Source of the DNA: an uncultured Lachnospiraceae bacterium | GTDB taxonomy: Bacteria > Bacillota > Clostridia > Lachnospirales > Lachnospiraceae | Length of the DNA: 64,000 nucleotides | Assembly (NCBI GenBank): GCA_934432595.1 | Contig: CAKRYR010000009.1 | Location: forward strand, 1 to 64,000 | Reading direction: 5' to 3' | Part shown: positions 7,850 through 15,656 of the stretch, one piece after another | Position numbering within the stretch: the stretch's first letter is position 1 | How the letters are laid out: each line of letters starts with the position of its first letter | The notes under the pieces: model-generated | The model's input: the letters and a program-made list of their open reading frames with translations, nothing else | Databases searched by the model: none | Told to the model about the DNA's origin: nothing | Made by a program: the position numbers and the translations under genes

Positions 7850-7905
7850 CGCAATTTTCAACTCCTAGAAAACCTTTTCGGCACCGTTCTAGGTATTCAA
7901 CTGCG
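7850..7905 (-). promoter_or_regulatory. Structured 5' leader of rpsB, possible autoregulatory RNA
   Basis: On the transcript an outer stem (CGCAGTT with AATTGCG, one G-U pair) encloses a perfect 7-bp stem (CCTAGAA with TTCTAGG, bases 7864-7870 and 7887-7893). The hairpins occupy most of the roughly 100-base leader between promoter and ribosome site. S2 represses its own operon through such a leader in Escherichia coli; whether this one works likewise is inference. Confidence 0.5.
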
Positions 7906-7927
7906 TGCATTTTTTAACGCAAAGCTA

Positions 7928-7956
7928 ATTCTAACATAATTTATAATATAATGCAA
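7928..7956 (-). promoter_or_regulatory. SigA-type promoter of rpsB-tsf
   Basis: On the minus strand TTGCAT (7951-7956) and TAGAAT (7928-7933) are separated by 17 bases, matching the -35/-10 consensus at five of six positions each. Predicted start is near 7921, giving a leader of about 100 bases. Confidence 0.7.
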
Positions 7957-8075
7957 CTACTTTTTCATAGGAAATTTAGACCTTAGGCAACAGTTAATCC
8001 ATTGACTAAATTATTGCTGAACGAAAAATATACATTTTTTCAAAATTATTCTTCTTTTATATTAAACTTTATAAT

Positions 8076-9428
8076 TTAATCTTCATCGTCTTCTTCATCA
8101 TCACTTTCATTTTCATCTTCATCATCATCTTCATCATCTTCTTCATCTTCATCATCGTCATCATCGTCATCATTATTTTTGCTAATTGTTTTTTGTTTTA
8201 TAACTGTCTTACTCGTTGCTATACTCTTATTTGAAGTTTTATTAACAATTGGAGCCTTAGTACTCACACCTTCTTTTGTATTGCTTATCTTTTTATCATC
8301 GTCATCATCATCGTCATCGTCATCATCATCATCGTCATCATCATCGTCGTCATCCTTATCGTCGTCATCCTTATCATCACTTTCTTTTTCTATTTCTTCT
8401 ATTTCATTATCAACTACATTACCAGTAACTGCATCTATTTCATAATCATATTCCATATTATCAGTTTTAAAGTCAACCTCATAAACAATACTTCCTTTAT
8501 CGTAATCTAATTTAACTTTTGTTTTCCTCACATCATTCACTGAAATCTTTGCTTTTTCATAAGCAATATTTACAGCTTTATCTTCTCCAATATAGCCTTT
8601 ATCACTTACATCTCCTTTAGATGTCATATCATCAAATTTTATATTCTTAGATTTAATCAGAATATTAAGTTCATTTATTGACATTTGTGCCAAATCTTTT
8701 TCTGTAATTTCTTCTCCCTTTGTATTTTTTATTTTCTGTTTTAATAAAACGGCTATTAATTTTGCTCTTCCTTCAGAAATATTATTCTCTTTTGCTATTC
8801 TCTTGATTTCATCATCATTATCATCATACATTTGAGATAAAATAGCTGCATTAATCTTGCTAGCTTTAAGTATTTTTTCAACTTCATCTATTATCTTTTC
8901 CTCAATTTCACTTGCCTTTACTTCATCATCATTTTTTACAGATACCAAAACAGAATTTGCTACTTCGGATATATATCCATTTTTTAATAAAGAACCAACT
9001 ATAGCGTTAATAGCAACATCCATATCAACATTCTTAAAATCCATACCCTTAAGTACTTTTTCACCATCTACATTAAGTGCCTTTGCATCTACAACTCGTT
9101 CTGAATCATTTATCCTAATCTCAACGCTAGGGTTTATATCTAATGCTATAACAGAATCTATTCTCATAGAACTAACATATTTATAATATCCTAGCAAACC
9201 AATAGTAATAATAAATACTGCAGCAATTGTCCCCAAAACTTTTACATATTGTCCTTTTTTATTATTTTTATGATTTATGTTTCTTACCTTCTCATCAGTA
9301 ATATCCTTATTATTCATAATAAATCCATCTCCTTCCATTCCTTCACAATCCTGCATAATCTCATCAAAAATATCAGGAGTGCAATTATTAACAGCCTTTC
9401 TAATATCATTTTCTATCTTTTTTCTCAT
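8076..9428 (-). CDS. RsgI-family membrane anti-sigma factor with PepSY-like domain and poly-Asp tracts
   Basis: The 450-residue product has a cytoplasmic N-terminus of about 60 residues, one membrane segment (about 62-80) and an extracytoplasmic region starting RIDSVIALDINPSVEI. That is the conserved RsgI periplasmic motif; the Asn99-Pro100 pair matches the self-cleavage site reported for clostridial RsgI proteins. A PepSY-like module follows around residues 285-350. The C-terminus is extremely acidic, with a run of 20 Asp (codons in about 8291-8355) and a second Asp/Glu tract at the end separated by a Lys/Thr/Ser linker. It overlaps the ECF sigma gene by 4 bases, so the two are translationally coupled and very probably partners. 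RsgI usually partners SigI; here the partner is an ECF factor. The sensed ligand is unknown; acidic tracts suggest cation or cell-wall contact. Confidence 0.8.
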   Translation of the reverse strand: MRKKIENDIRKAVNNCTPDIFDEIMQDCEGMEGDGFIMNNKDITDEKVRNINHKNNKKGQYVKVLGTIAAVFIITIGLLGYYKYVSSMRIDSVIALDINPSVEIRINDSERVVDAKALNVDGEKVLKGMDFKNVDMDVAINAIVGSLLKNGYISEVANSVLVSVKNDDEVKASEIEEKIIDEVEKILKASKINAAILSQMYDDNDDEIKRIAKENNISEGRAKLIAVLLKQKIKNTKGEEITEKDLAQMSINELNILIKSKNIKFDDMTSKGDVSDKGYIGEDKAVNIAYEKAKISVNDVRKTKVKLDYDKGSIVYEVDFKTDNMEYDYEIDAVTGNVVDNEIEEIEKESDDKDDDDKDDDDDDDDDDDDDDDDDDDDKKISNTKEGVSTKAPIVNKTSNKSIATSKTVIKQKTISKNNDDDDDDDEDEEDDEDDDEDENESDDEEDDED

Positions 9429-9994
9429 ACTATTCCGCCTTTCTGGTATAACTTCTTAATCTTTTTGATTGTTCTGTTATATTTTGCTAAAACCGTAGAT
9501 AAGGGCATATCTTGTAATTTTGCTATTTCTCTAAATTTATATCCTGCTACAATATGTAACATAAGAATATTTCTTTCTTCTAATGATATATATTTGAAAA
9601 TCATATCCAAAATCATCTTATCTTCAACTGGCACCTTATCGTTATCTGATAGTACCTCACTTAACTCCTCTATATTCGTAGTATTTTTTTGACTGCGCAA
9701 CTTCATTAGACACATATTCTTTGTAATTGTTAATATCCAAGCTAATGGTTTACCATCACTCTCATATGAATCTGCTTTTTCATATATTTTTATAAAAACA
9801 TCATGCATAACATCCTCTGCGTCATCTGAATTCTTTAAATATGATAAAGCTAATCCATATACTGCTGATTTAGTCATATTATATAATTCTTTAAATGCGT
9901 CACAATCTCTTAAAGATATTTTATAAATATAACAATCAATTAAACTACTATTATTTGACGTCAAATAATCTTTACTTCGAAGTATTTTTTTCAT
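9425..9994 (-). CDS. ECF-type RNA polymerase sigma factor
   Basis: The 189-residue product has a region 2 with VYGLALSYLKNSDDAEDVMH, the -10-recognition and core-binding part, continuing DVFIKIYEKAD. Region 4 has LEERNILMLHIVAGYKFREI followed by a helix-turn-helix (AKLQDMPLSTVLAKYNRTIKK). There is no region 1.1 or 3, as in sigma-70 group 4. It directs polymerase to a small regulon, probably including its own operon. ATG 9994 follows GAAAGGAG. The stop overlaps the start of the RsgI-type anti-sigma gene by 4 bases, the usual sigma/anti-sigma layout. It lies between the flagellar operon and rpsB, where B. subtilis has no such pair. Confidence 0.93.
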   Translation of the reverse strand: MKKILRSKDYLTSNNSSLIDCYIYKISLRDCDAFKELYNMTKSAVYGLALSYLKNSDDAEDVMHDVFIKIYEKADSYESDGKPLAWILTITKNMCLMKLRSQKNTTNIEELSEVLSDNDKVPVEDKMILDMIFKYISLEERNILMLHIVAGYKFREIAKLQDMPLSTVLAKYNRTIKKIKKLYQKGGIV

Positions 9995-10015
9995 ATATAA
10001 ATAACTCCTTTCACT

Positions 10016-10054
10016 TTATTAATGCAATAATTATTATTTTTATTGCACTAATAA
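10016..10054 (-). promoter_or_regulatory. 15-bp inverted repeat upstream of the ECF sigma gene
   Basis: TTATTAATGCAATAA (10016-10030) and TTATTGCACTAATAA (10040-10054) are inverted repeats agreeing at 14 of 15 positions, with 9 bases between. They lie about 20-60 bases upstream of the sigma gene start. This could be a repressor operator or a leader hairpin. A second hairpin (AAGAAAT and ATTTCTT, 10119-10140) lies upstream. No convincing -35/-10 pair was seen. Confidence 0.5.
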
Positions 10055-10152
10055 TGAAATTTTATTACATAAAAAAAATTTATGTAATAGGATGTACAAT
10101 CAATTTTCACTGTAGAACAAGAAATGCGACGCAATTTCTTATTAAATAATAA

Positions 10153-10175
10153 AAGAAGGCTTATTCAGCCTTCTT
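10153..10175 (-). terminator. Intrinsic terminator after the AAA-like ATPase gene
   Basis: A 9-bp stem, AAGAAGGCT (10153-10161) with AGCCTTCTT (10167-10175), has a 5-base loop. Minus-strand reading runs on into TTTATTATTT. It probably ends transcripts of the flagellar operon plus the AAA gene. Confidence 0.8.
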
Positions 10176-10197
10176 AATAATACTACATCAATATTCT

Positions 10198-10905
10198 CTA
10201 ATAGACTCCAACTGATTCCTTTTCTTTTGAATTCTCATCTGTTAATTCAAATTCAGTAAACATATCTAGATACTTATTATTAGTAAATGCACTTATTGGT
10301 TTACGACCTGTTAGATATGCCATTTCTACATATTCTGCATCTGTAAATAATTCTGCAAGGAAATCTAAATATTCTTGTTTATCATCTCTATCAATTCTAT
10401 CAGATTTCATAATGAAATCCCAATCGTCAAATACAAATATGAACTTTTGACCTGTTTTCTTATACACTCTATTAAAGTTTTGCCATAATGAATAATTAAT
10501 ATTAACACCTATTGATGGAAATTGCTTATCTAACTCATTTAATAAAACTTCTTCAATATTACAAATATACACTTCATAATTTCTACTCTTCCATCTAGGT
10601 AATTTACAGTTCAAATGAATTACATTATGATTGTTTAAGTGCTTATCATATGAATCAGTCTCTGATATGTATAAATCATCAAAAACTCTTCTACTATCAA
10701 GATTTTTAGAGTAATATGCAGTTACTAAACTTGCAATAACTGACTTACCATTATCTTTCATTGAATTAACACATACATATCTACTGTTAGATTCCATCAA
10801 AAAGTTTAAATATTCTAGCATCTCACTTCTGTCGTTAAAATCACCCTCGTCTACTAAATCCCTTATTAAATTATACTGTTTAGACATATTAAATTTAATT
10901 TTCAT
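10198..10905 (-). CDS. Truncated AAA-like P-loop ATPase (DUF1703-associated type)
   Basis: The 235-residue product resembles the N-terminal ATPase half of the large AAA-ATPase/PD-(D/E)XK proteins abundant in Clostridia. It has a P-loop-like KDNGKS after a beta strand (about residue 50), a hydrophobic strand ending in FVFDDWDFI as Walker B, and YLTGRKPISAFTNN near a sensor position. The usual P-loop of that family is RRFGKS or RRFGKT, so this one is altered but keeps GKS. The C-terminal nuclease-like domain is missing: the protein stops soon after LDMFTEFEL. ATG 10905 follows AGGAGAAG. It is the last gene before the terminator, 50 bases after DUF6115. Its function is unknown; it may be a relic or a regulatory ATPase. 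Confidence 0.55.
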   Translation of the reverse strand: MKIKFNMSKQYNLIRDLVDEGDFNDRSEMLEYLNFLMESNSRYVCVNSMKDNGKSVIASLVTAYYSKNLDSRRVFDDLYISETDSYDKHLNNHNVIHLNCKLPRWKSRNYEVYICNIEEVLLNELDKQFPSIGVNINYSLWQNFNRVYKKTGQKFIFVFDDWDFIMKSDRIDRDDKQEYLDFLAELFTDAEYVEMAYLTGRKPISAFTNNKYLDMFTEFELTDENSKEKESVGVY

Positions 10906-10955
10906 AGTACTTCTCCTATATTCTGTATTTCTAAAGTTTACATTGCCTCATACAC

Positions 10956-11762
10956 TTATTTAACTGTAGCCAACCTATCGTGATACAAATTATTAACAAG
11001 TGTTACCTCTCCTGTGCCTATTCCTAATCTCTTTGATATCTCAAGAGTAGAATAGCCTAACGAGTATAATTTAATTATTTGTTCGTTGCGTTTTTGATAA
11101 TTACTATTATTATTCTCTTTCGGTTTATCAAACACACTGCTAATACTTTTTTCATCTTCCTGTTCTTCAAGAACATGCTTTAAAGATATTTCTTCTACTA
11201 CATCCTCTTTTTCTTCTGTCTCGTATTCATTGCAACATCTTAATAAATCGACAAAATCATCTTTACTCACAACAACATCTATATCTTCAACGGACGAATC
11301 CTTTGAGACCACATTTTTTTCTTCTATATTATTATCTTCTTGAAGTAATTCTGTCACTTCATTTTTCAAGCTTTGTAAATCTGCAATAACTTTCTTAACA
11401 CTTTCTTCTTTTGAATTTAACATGTCATATAAGAACATTACTTCTTTATGATTAATATCAATTTTTTCAAGTGTTTGATTAGCATATTCTTCAAATTCCA
11501 TTATTTTTTTATTAGATAATGTATTCAACTTTTCCTCTACATTATCATTCATCTCATCAATAATAGAATCTGCTGTTTCTTTTAATTGTTTCATCCTTAC
11601 CTCTATATCAGCTTTATTAGCATCTTGCCTAACTGATTTTTTTAGTTCAAGGAATTCTTTTTGTAACTTCTTTTTCTTTTGTTTTTCAATCAGTAAAACA
11701 AAGAAAAAAATTATAACACCTAAAACCATACTCCCAATTGTAACTATATCCTTAAATTCCAT
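10956..11762 (-). CDS. DUF6115-type membrane coiled-coil protein with C-terminal HTH, SwrB-like
   Basis: The 268-residue product has an N-terminal membrane anchor (about residues 7-25), a long charged coiled coil, an acidic linker, and a C-terminal helix-turn-helix (QIIKLYSLGYSTLEISKRLG, then IGTGEV). B. subtilis SwrB, which promotes flagellar export and basal body maturation, has the same plan of N-terminal anchor, coil and HTH-like end, and is encoded just after sigD. This gene is two places after sigD, 11 bases after fapA. I infer a SwrB-like role from position and architecture, not from clear sequence identity. ATG 11762 follows AGGAGGAAA. Confidence 0.65.
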   Translation of the reverse strand: MEFKDIVTIGSMVLGVIIFFFVLLIEKQKKKKLQKEFLELKKSVRQDANKADIEVRMKQLKETADSIIDEMNDNVEEKLNTLSNKKIMEFEEYANQTLEKIDINHKEVMFLYDMLNSKEESVKKVIADLQSLKNEVTELLQEDNNIEEKNVVSKDSSVEDIDVVVSKDDFVDLLRCCNEYETEEKEDVVEEISLKHVLEEQEDEKSISSVFDKPKENNNSNYQKRNEQIIKLYSLGYSTLEISKRLGIGTGEVTLVNNLYHDRLATVK

Positions 11763-11773
11763 ATAGTTTCCTC

Positions 11774-13372
11774 CTATTGGGCATTTGCTACTATTGTATT
11801 ATCTTCAGCTTTTCTAAATACTGAACTTAACATCTCATCTCTTATATATCTACTTGCACCATTTATCTCTACCTTAACGCCTTGATAAACATGTCCTGAT
11901 ACTATAATAATGTCTGAGTCTGTTTCTTCTCTTGTCCGTATATTCTTATATCTATTAAAAGTTCTTTTTTTCTGATCTAATTCACATACAATCTCTTTAC
12001 TTTTTTCTATAATATTCTTAACCTTAATAACTAATTCATTAGGAACTTCTTTATCTTTCATATTATTCTTATAATATCTTATTACTTGTAAGATATCATC
12101 TTTCTTCTCTTCTGTGGTACTGATTTCACTAACCAATTCATCTATTATATCGTCAAAGTCTTCTGGATAACCTACCTGTAAAACAGTATTTGCTCCCATA
12201 ATTGAACCAACTTTATCACATTCTATATGCCCCAATGCTCTAGTGATTCCACCGACGATAATAGCTTTTTCCCCTTTAACTAATACTCCCTTATCCCCTG
12301 TAATATCACTATATAATATTGAACTTGCATTTATAAATCCATTAGCAATAACAACAGCACTCTCAATAAATTTTGTAGTAACATCTTCACCTGCAACTAC
12401 ATAGGCCTTCTTCATACCCTGAATTCCATTTCTAATCATTATGCTTTTTCCAGCCTTAATCTCTGCTCCCTCTACAACACCATTTATCTCAATATTACCT
12501 TTAGCCCTAACTGAAAATCCTGTTCTGATACTACCATTTATCAAAACATCGCCATTAAATGCAATATTCCCTGTGGCAACATCAACATCACCTTGAACTA
12601 TATATACATTATCAACCCATATTTTTCCCCCACGATATGCAGCCTGTCCATCACATAATGCATAAGCCTCTGATCCATCTTCACTAAGTTCTACATTATT
12701 TCCAGTAATAATACTTATCTTTTCTAGGTCTTCTGGGTATATATCTTCTCCACTTATATCCTTGCCTGCTGATCCAGGTTGACCTGGTATTATTTTAGCT
12801 AATAACTCACCTGCATTAACAGGATTAATTACTTCTACACTATTATAATCCACTGTTCCATCTAGGCGAATCTTTGGCTTTCTATCTTTGCCTGCATTTA
12901 TATCAAATTTATAATCAATATATGGCTGAATTCCTTGAACTGCATCATCGCCTTCAGCCACAAAATATTCTCTAAAATACTCTCTATTAGATGAAACTTC
13001 CTCAATTACATCATCTTTTAAACCATATACTACATTAAGTCCCTTAAGTTGTTCTATAATATCACTCTTAGTTAAATATTTCCCCTTTTCTGAAGGTGGA
13101 TAAAATTTTACATAAGCTTCTAACTTATTACCTGATATATTAACCTTTATTTTCTCATCTAATTCTTCTATTACATCCCTACTGAATCTAAGAGTTGTCT
13201 GCTTATTATTTGAAATAGCCATGCGTAAAGAATCTCTATCATAATTTCTCACACCGGCTATCTCTATGTATTCTTCTATTACATCTATACTTACTTTTAC
13301 ATCATCTATCTTTATATATGTACCATCATCTTTTCGGATTAAGACAAAGCCTAAATCTTTATTTTTTTCCAT
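11774..13372 (-). CDS. FapA (DUF342) family flagellar assembly protein A
   Basis: The 532-residue soluble protein has an N-terminal alpha/beta part, a central region with IIPGQPGSAGKDISGEDI and repeated short beta-strand rungs (GDVLINGSIRTGF, GNIEINGVVEGA, GVLVKGEKAIIVGG). These form the beta-helical core of the FapA/DUF342 family. A coiled coil near the C-terminus leads to VSGHVYQGVKVEINGASRYI. The family is linked to flagellar assembly or polar structures in several bacteria, but its biochemical role is not settled. It lies directly after sigD (18-base gap) in the flagellar operon, which supports a motility role. It starts at ATG 13372 after GGGTGAG. Confidence 0.88.
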   Translation of the reverse strand: MEKNKDLGFVLIRKDDGTYIKIDDVKVSIDVIEEYIEIAGVRNYDRDSLRMAISNNKQTTLRFSRDVIEELDEKIKVNISGNKLEAYVKFYPPSEKGKYLTKSDIIEQLKGLNVVYGLKDDVIEEVSSNREYFREYFVAEGDDAVQGIQPYIDYKFDINAGKDRKPKIRLDGTVDYNSVEVINPVNAGELLAKIIPGQPGSAGKDISGEDIYPEDLEKISIITGNNVELSEDGSEAYALCDGQAAYRGGKIWVDNVYIVQGDVDVATGNIAFNGDVLINGSIRTGFSVRAKGNIEINGVVEGAEIKAGKSIMIRNGIQGMKKAYVVAGEDVTTKFIESAVVIANGFINASSILYSDITGDKGVLVKGEKAIIVGGITRALGHIECDKVGSIMGANTVLQVGYPEDFDDIIDELVSEISTTEEKKDDILQVIRYYKNNMKDKEVPNELVIKVKNIIEKSKEIVCELDQKKRTFNRYKNIRTREETDSDIIIVSGHVYQGVKVEINGASRYIRDEMLSSVFRKAEDNTIVANAQ

Positions 13373-13390
13373 TTAGCTCACCCTTGCATC

Positions 13391-14158
13391 TTAAATAATA
13401 TTTAAAATATCACTGTACTCTCCTAAATTGCTCTTCATTTTTTGAAGAGCTCTTGTATGCAATTGCGATATTCTTGACTCAGAAACTTCTAAAATATTGC
13501 TTATTTCCTTCAAAGTCAATTCTTCATAATAATAAAAAACAATAACCTTTTTTTCTTTTTCTGTCAAAACGGCTAACGATTTTATCAAAAGCTCCTTAGC
13601 TTCGTTTTTCATTATAGATCTTTCTGGATGTCCATAATTAGATTGTTTAGCCACGTCTAACTTTACTTCACTACCTTGCTCTAAATACTCATCTAAAGAA
13701 ACTAAGTTAGTTATCTTAGTCTGTCCATATAAGTTATCTAATTCTTCTAAAGTAATATTTAATTCCTGTGCTACCTCTTCATTTGTAGCCGTTCTTCCTT
13801 TTTCTGCTTCAATCTTTTTTAAAGCATTATCTAATTTTTTTTGTTTTTGTCTAAGTGTTCTAGGAATCCAATCCATTTTTCTTATTTGGTCAAGAATTGC
13901 TCCTCTAATTCTTAAACTAGCATAAGTTTCAAACTTAACTCCACGACATAAGTTAAACTTATCAATTGCATCAATTAAGCCAAATGTGCCATAACCAACC
14001 AAATCGTCATATTCAACATTATATCCTAGGTACATACTTAGTCTTCCTGCTACGATTTTAACTAATCCTGCATATTCAATAATTAACTTTTCACGGATTT
14101 CAGAAGATTTGTTATCTGCATATCGTTGCCATAATTCTTTTCTTTCCTCTTCAGTCAT
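13391..14158 (-). CDS. sigD: Flagellar sigma factor SigD (FliA/WhiG family, sigma-28)
   Basis: The 255-residue sigma-70 family member has region 2 (YAGLVKIVAGRLSMYLGYNV, then EYDDLVGYGTFGLIDAIDKF), region 3 (IPRTLRQKQKKLDNAL) and a region 4 helix-turn-helix (LTLKEISNILEVSESRISQL). It lacks region 1.1, as FliA/WhiG factors do. It directs polymerase to late flagellar genes such as flagellin, stator and chemoreceptors. It is encoded near the end of the fla/che operon, downstream of cheD, as in B. subtilis, so its level follows full-length transcription of the operon. ATG 14158 follows AGGAGGGC. Its anti-sigma factor FlgM is not in the window. Confidence 0.96.
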   Translation of the reverse strand: MTEEERKELWQRYADNKSSEIREKLIIEYAGLVKIVAGRLSMYLGYNVEYDDLVGYGTFGLIDAIDKFNLCRGVKFETYASLRIRGAILDQIRKMDWIPRTLRQKQKKLDNALKKIEAEKGRTATNEEVAQELNITLEELDNLYGQTKITNLVSLDEYLEQGSEVKLDVAKQSNYGHPERSIMKNEAKELLIKSLAVLTEKEKKVIVFYYYEELTLKEISNILEVSESRISQLHTRALQKMKSNLGEYSDILNII

Positions 14159-14184
14159 TAGCGTGCCCTCCTATGAATTCATTG

Positions 14185-14457
14185 TTATTGTGAATCATTA
14201 TCCCCGGATTTCACTGCTGTATTATCATCTTGCTCAGCACATTCTTCTTGCATACTACTATCCGTAACTTCCATCTCCATCGTCAAAATCTTATTTACTA
14301 ATAATTTTACAATATTTCCTATAATATAGAAAAGTATAATCACAATTGACAAAATTTTCAAGCTAAAAATTATTTCAAAATCATTAAATATACTTACTAA
14401 AAGTGTAATTATACTTGCAATTAAAACCATTAGTATTGGAATAAACCTTATAAACAT
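14185..14457 (-). CDS. Small two-pass membrane protein in the fla/che operon
   Basis: ATG 14457 is chosen because AGGAG stands seven bases upstream; the frame could extend to 14487 but without a ribosome site. The 90-residue product has two hydrophobic segments (about residues 3-25 and 32-58) and an acidic Asp/Glu/Ser-rich tail of about 25 residues. I do not recognise a family. It lies between cheD and sigD, where B. subtilis has no gene, so it may be a lineage-specific accessory of the motility operon. Confidence 0.65.
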   Translation of the reverse strand: MFIRFIPILMVLIASIITLLVSIFNDFEIIFSLKILSIVIILFYIIGNIVKLLVNKILTMEMEVTDSSMQEECAEQDDNTAVKSGDNDSQ

Positions 14458-14487
14458 TACATTTCTCCTGTAATACTTTTTTAACAA

Positions 14488-14982
14488 TTAAATATATTTA
14501 ACATCTCTATTAACTGTTGTAACTTTTAAATTTCCATTATCTAGATCCAATTCAATTGTCCTACCATATGTATCTCCTACATCCTCACCTAATATTACAA
14601 TTTGTAATTCACCTAAAGTCTTTCTGGTCGCTTCAATGTTTCTATCGCCAATATTTAAAAGGTCATTGCCTTCCTTTATCTCGAACATTCGTGCTCCCCC
14701 CGCAATTTTAGCAACTATATCCCTCTTACTTGCTCCTAATTCAATTAATTTATCATACATATCCCTAATACCAGTATCTGCAAATTTTGCCCTATTTATA
14801 TTATTGATATAAGCAAATCTAGTACTATCTGATAGCATTAAATGCAACATTCCACCTATTTTTGTTATAGGATCATACAATGTTACACCAACACATGAAC
14901 CAAGACCAATAGTCGTTATTATTCCTGGGGCTTTACCTACGAACCATTGAGCCATACCTATTCTCTCAATACTATTTTCCAT
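14488..14982 (-). CDS. cheD: Chemoreceptor glutamine deamidase CheD
   Basis: The 164-residue protein has the CheD core: LGSCVGVTLYD with the catalytic Cys, GGMLHLMLSDS with the catalytic His, and KIAGGARMFEI. CheD deamidates selected glutamines of chemoreceptors and binds CheC, raising CheC's CheY-P phosphatase activity. This links receptor state to adaptation in the CheC/CheD/CheY-P system of Firmicutes. It directly follows cheC (21-base gap), fitting the known complex. ATG 14982 follows AAGGG. Confidence 0.95.
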   Translation of the reverse strand: MENSIERIGMAQWFVGKAPGIITTIGLGSCVGVTLYDPITKIGGMLHLMLSDSTRFAYINNINRAKFADTGIRDMYDKLIELGASKRDIVAKIAGGARMFEIKEGNDLLNIGDRNIEATRKTLGELQIVILGEDVGDTYGRTIELDLDNGNLKVTTVNRDVKYI

Positions 14983-15003
14983 ACGTCTAACCCTTCCTAT
15001 ATT

Positions 15004-15627
15004 CTATTCTGCTCCTAGTCTACTAATTATTTCAGCATAAGATTCTTCCTCAGGTATTAATATAAAGAATCCATCTATCTTATTAAGGCCATCATTAAAT
15101 AAAGTTTCTATTATAAGTGCTTTATCAGCCTTCTTCGCTATTTGAATAGCTGGTACACTTAATACTGCCCCAGCCATATCATTAGCAACATAAGGAACAG
15201 AAATCCATATGCCCATTTTACAAAGTTCTGACAATGAATATACATAAGCTCCAGAAATAATATTACCTATTTCCTTAAGCGTTGATATTTCCATTTCATT
15301 TAATTCATCACCAGGTTCTTGCCCTAAAAGCAAGTTTATCAACTGCTTTGCTGATTCCAAACTTAATGCAAACATCATCATACCATCTATATCTCGTGAT
15401 AATTCAAATAATATTCCTATGACTGGTGTATCTGGTCCACCAAGTATATCACTTAACTCATTAAATTTAAGTATTCTTGCCTTTGGTACTTCCATGTCAA
15501 TTTTGCAATTAACAATTTGTGCTAAAGCTGTTGTAGCATTACCAGCACCAATATTACCTACCTCTCTCAATATATCCAAACATTTTTCATCAACAAAAAC
15601 TGACTTATTATCATCTGTACTACTCAT
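15004..15627 (-). CDS. cheC: CheY-P phosphatase CheC
   Basis: The 207-residue protein shows the two pseudo-symmetric CheC active-site motifs, ExxN in LREVGNIGAGNATTAL (near residue 20) and in LKEIGNIISGAYVYSL (near residue 120). These hydrolyse phospho-CheY. It acts in the cytoplasm in adaptation together with CheD, encoded next. A second phosphatase, FliY, is encoded upstream in the same operon, the normal Gram-positive pair. The start at ATG 15627 follows GGAGGTATGTC. Confidence 0.96.
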   Translation of the reverse strand: MSSTDDNKSVFVDEKCLDILREVGNIGAGNATTALAQIVNCKIDMEVPKARILKFNELSDILGGPDTPVIGILFELSRDIDGMMMFALSLESAKQLINLLLGQEPGDELNEMEISTLKEIGNIISGAYVYSLSELCKMGIWISVPYVANDMAGAVLSVPAIQIAKKADKALIIETLFNDGLNKIDGFFILIPEEESYAEIISRLGAE

Positions 15628-15656
15628 GACATACCTCCATGTATTTTTTGGTTATA

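Noticed and set aside
7980..8075. Possible tRNA or terminator between the anti-sigma gene and rpsB
   Set aside because: No cloverleaf elements and no stem with U-tract could be found.
8179..8445. Plus-strand frame rich in Ser (poly-Ser) opposite the anti-sigma gene
   Set aside because: It is the mirror of the Asp-rich repeat of the real minus-strand gene, with no ribosome site.
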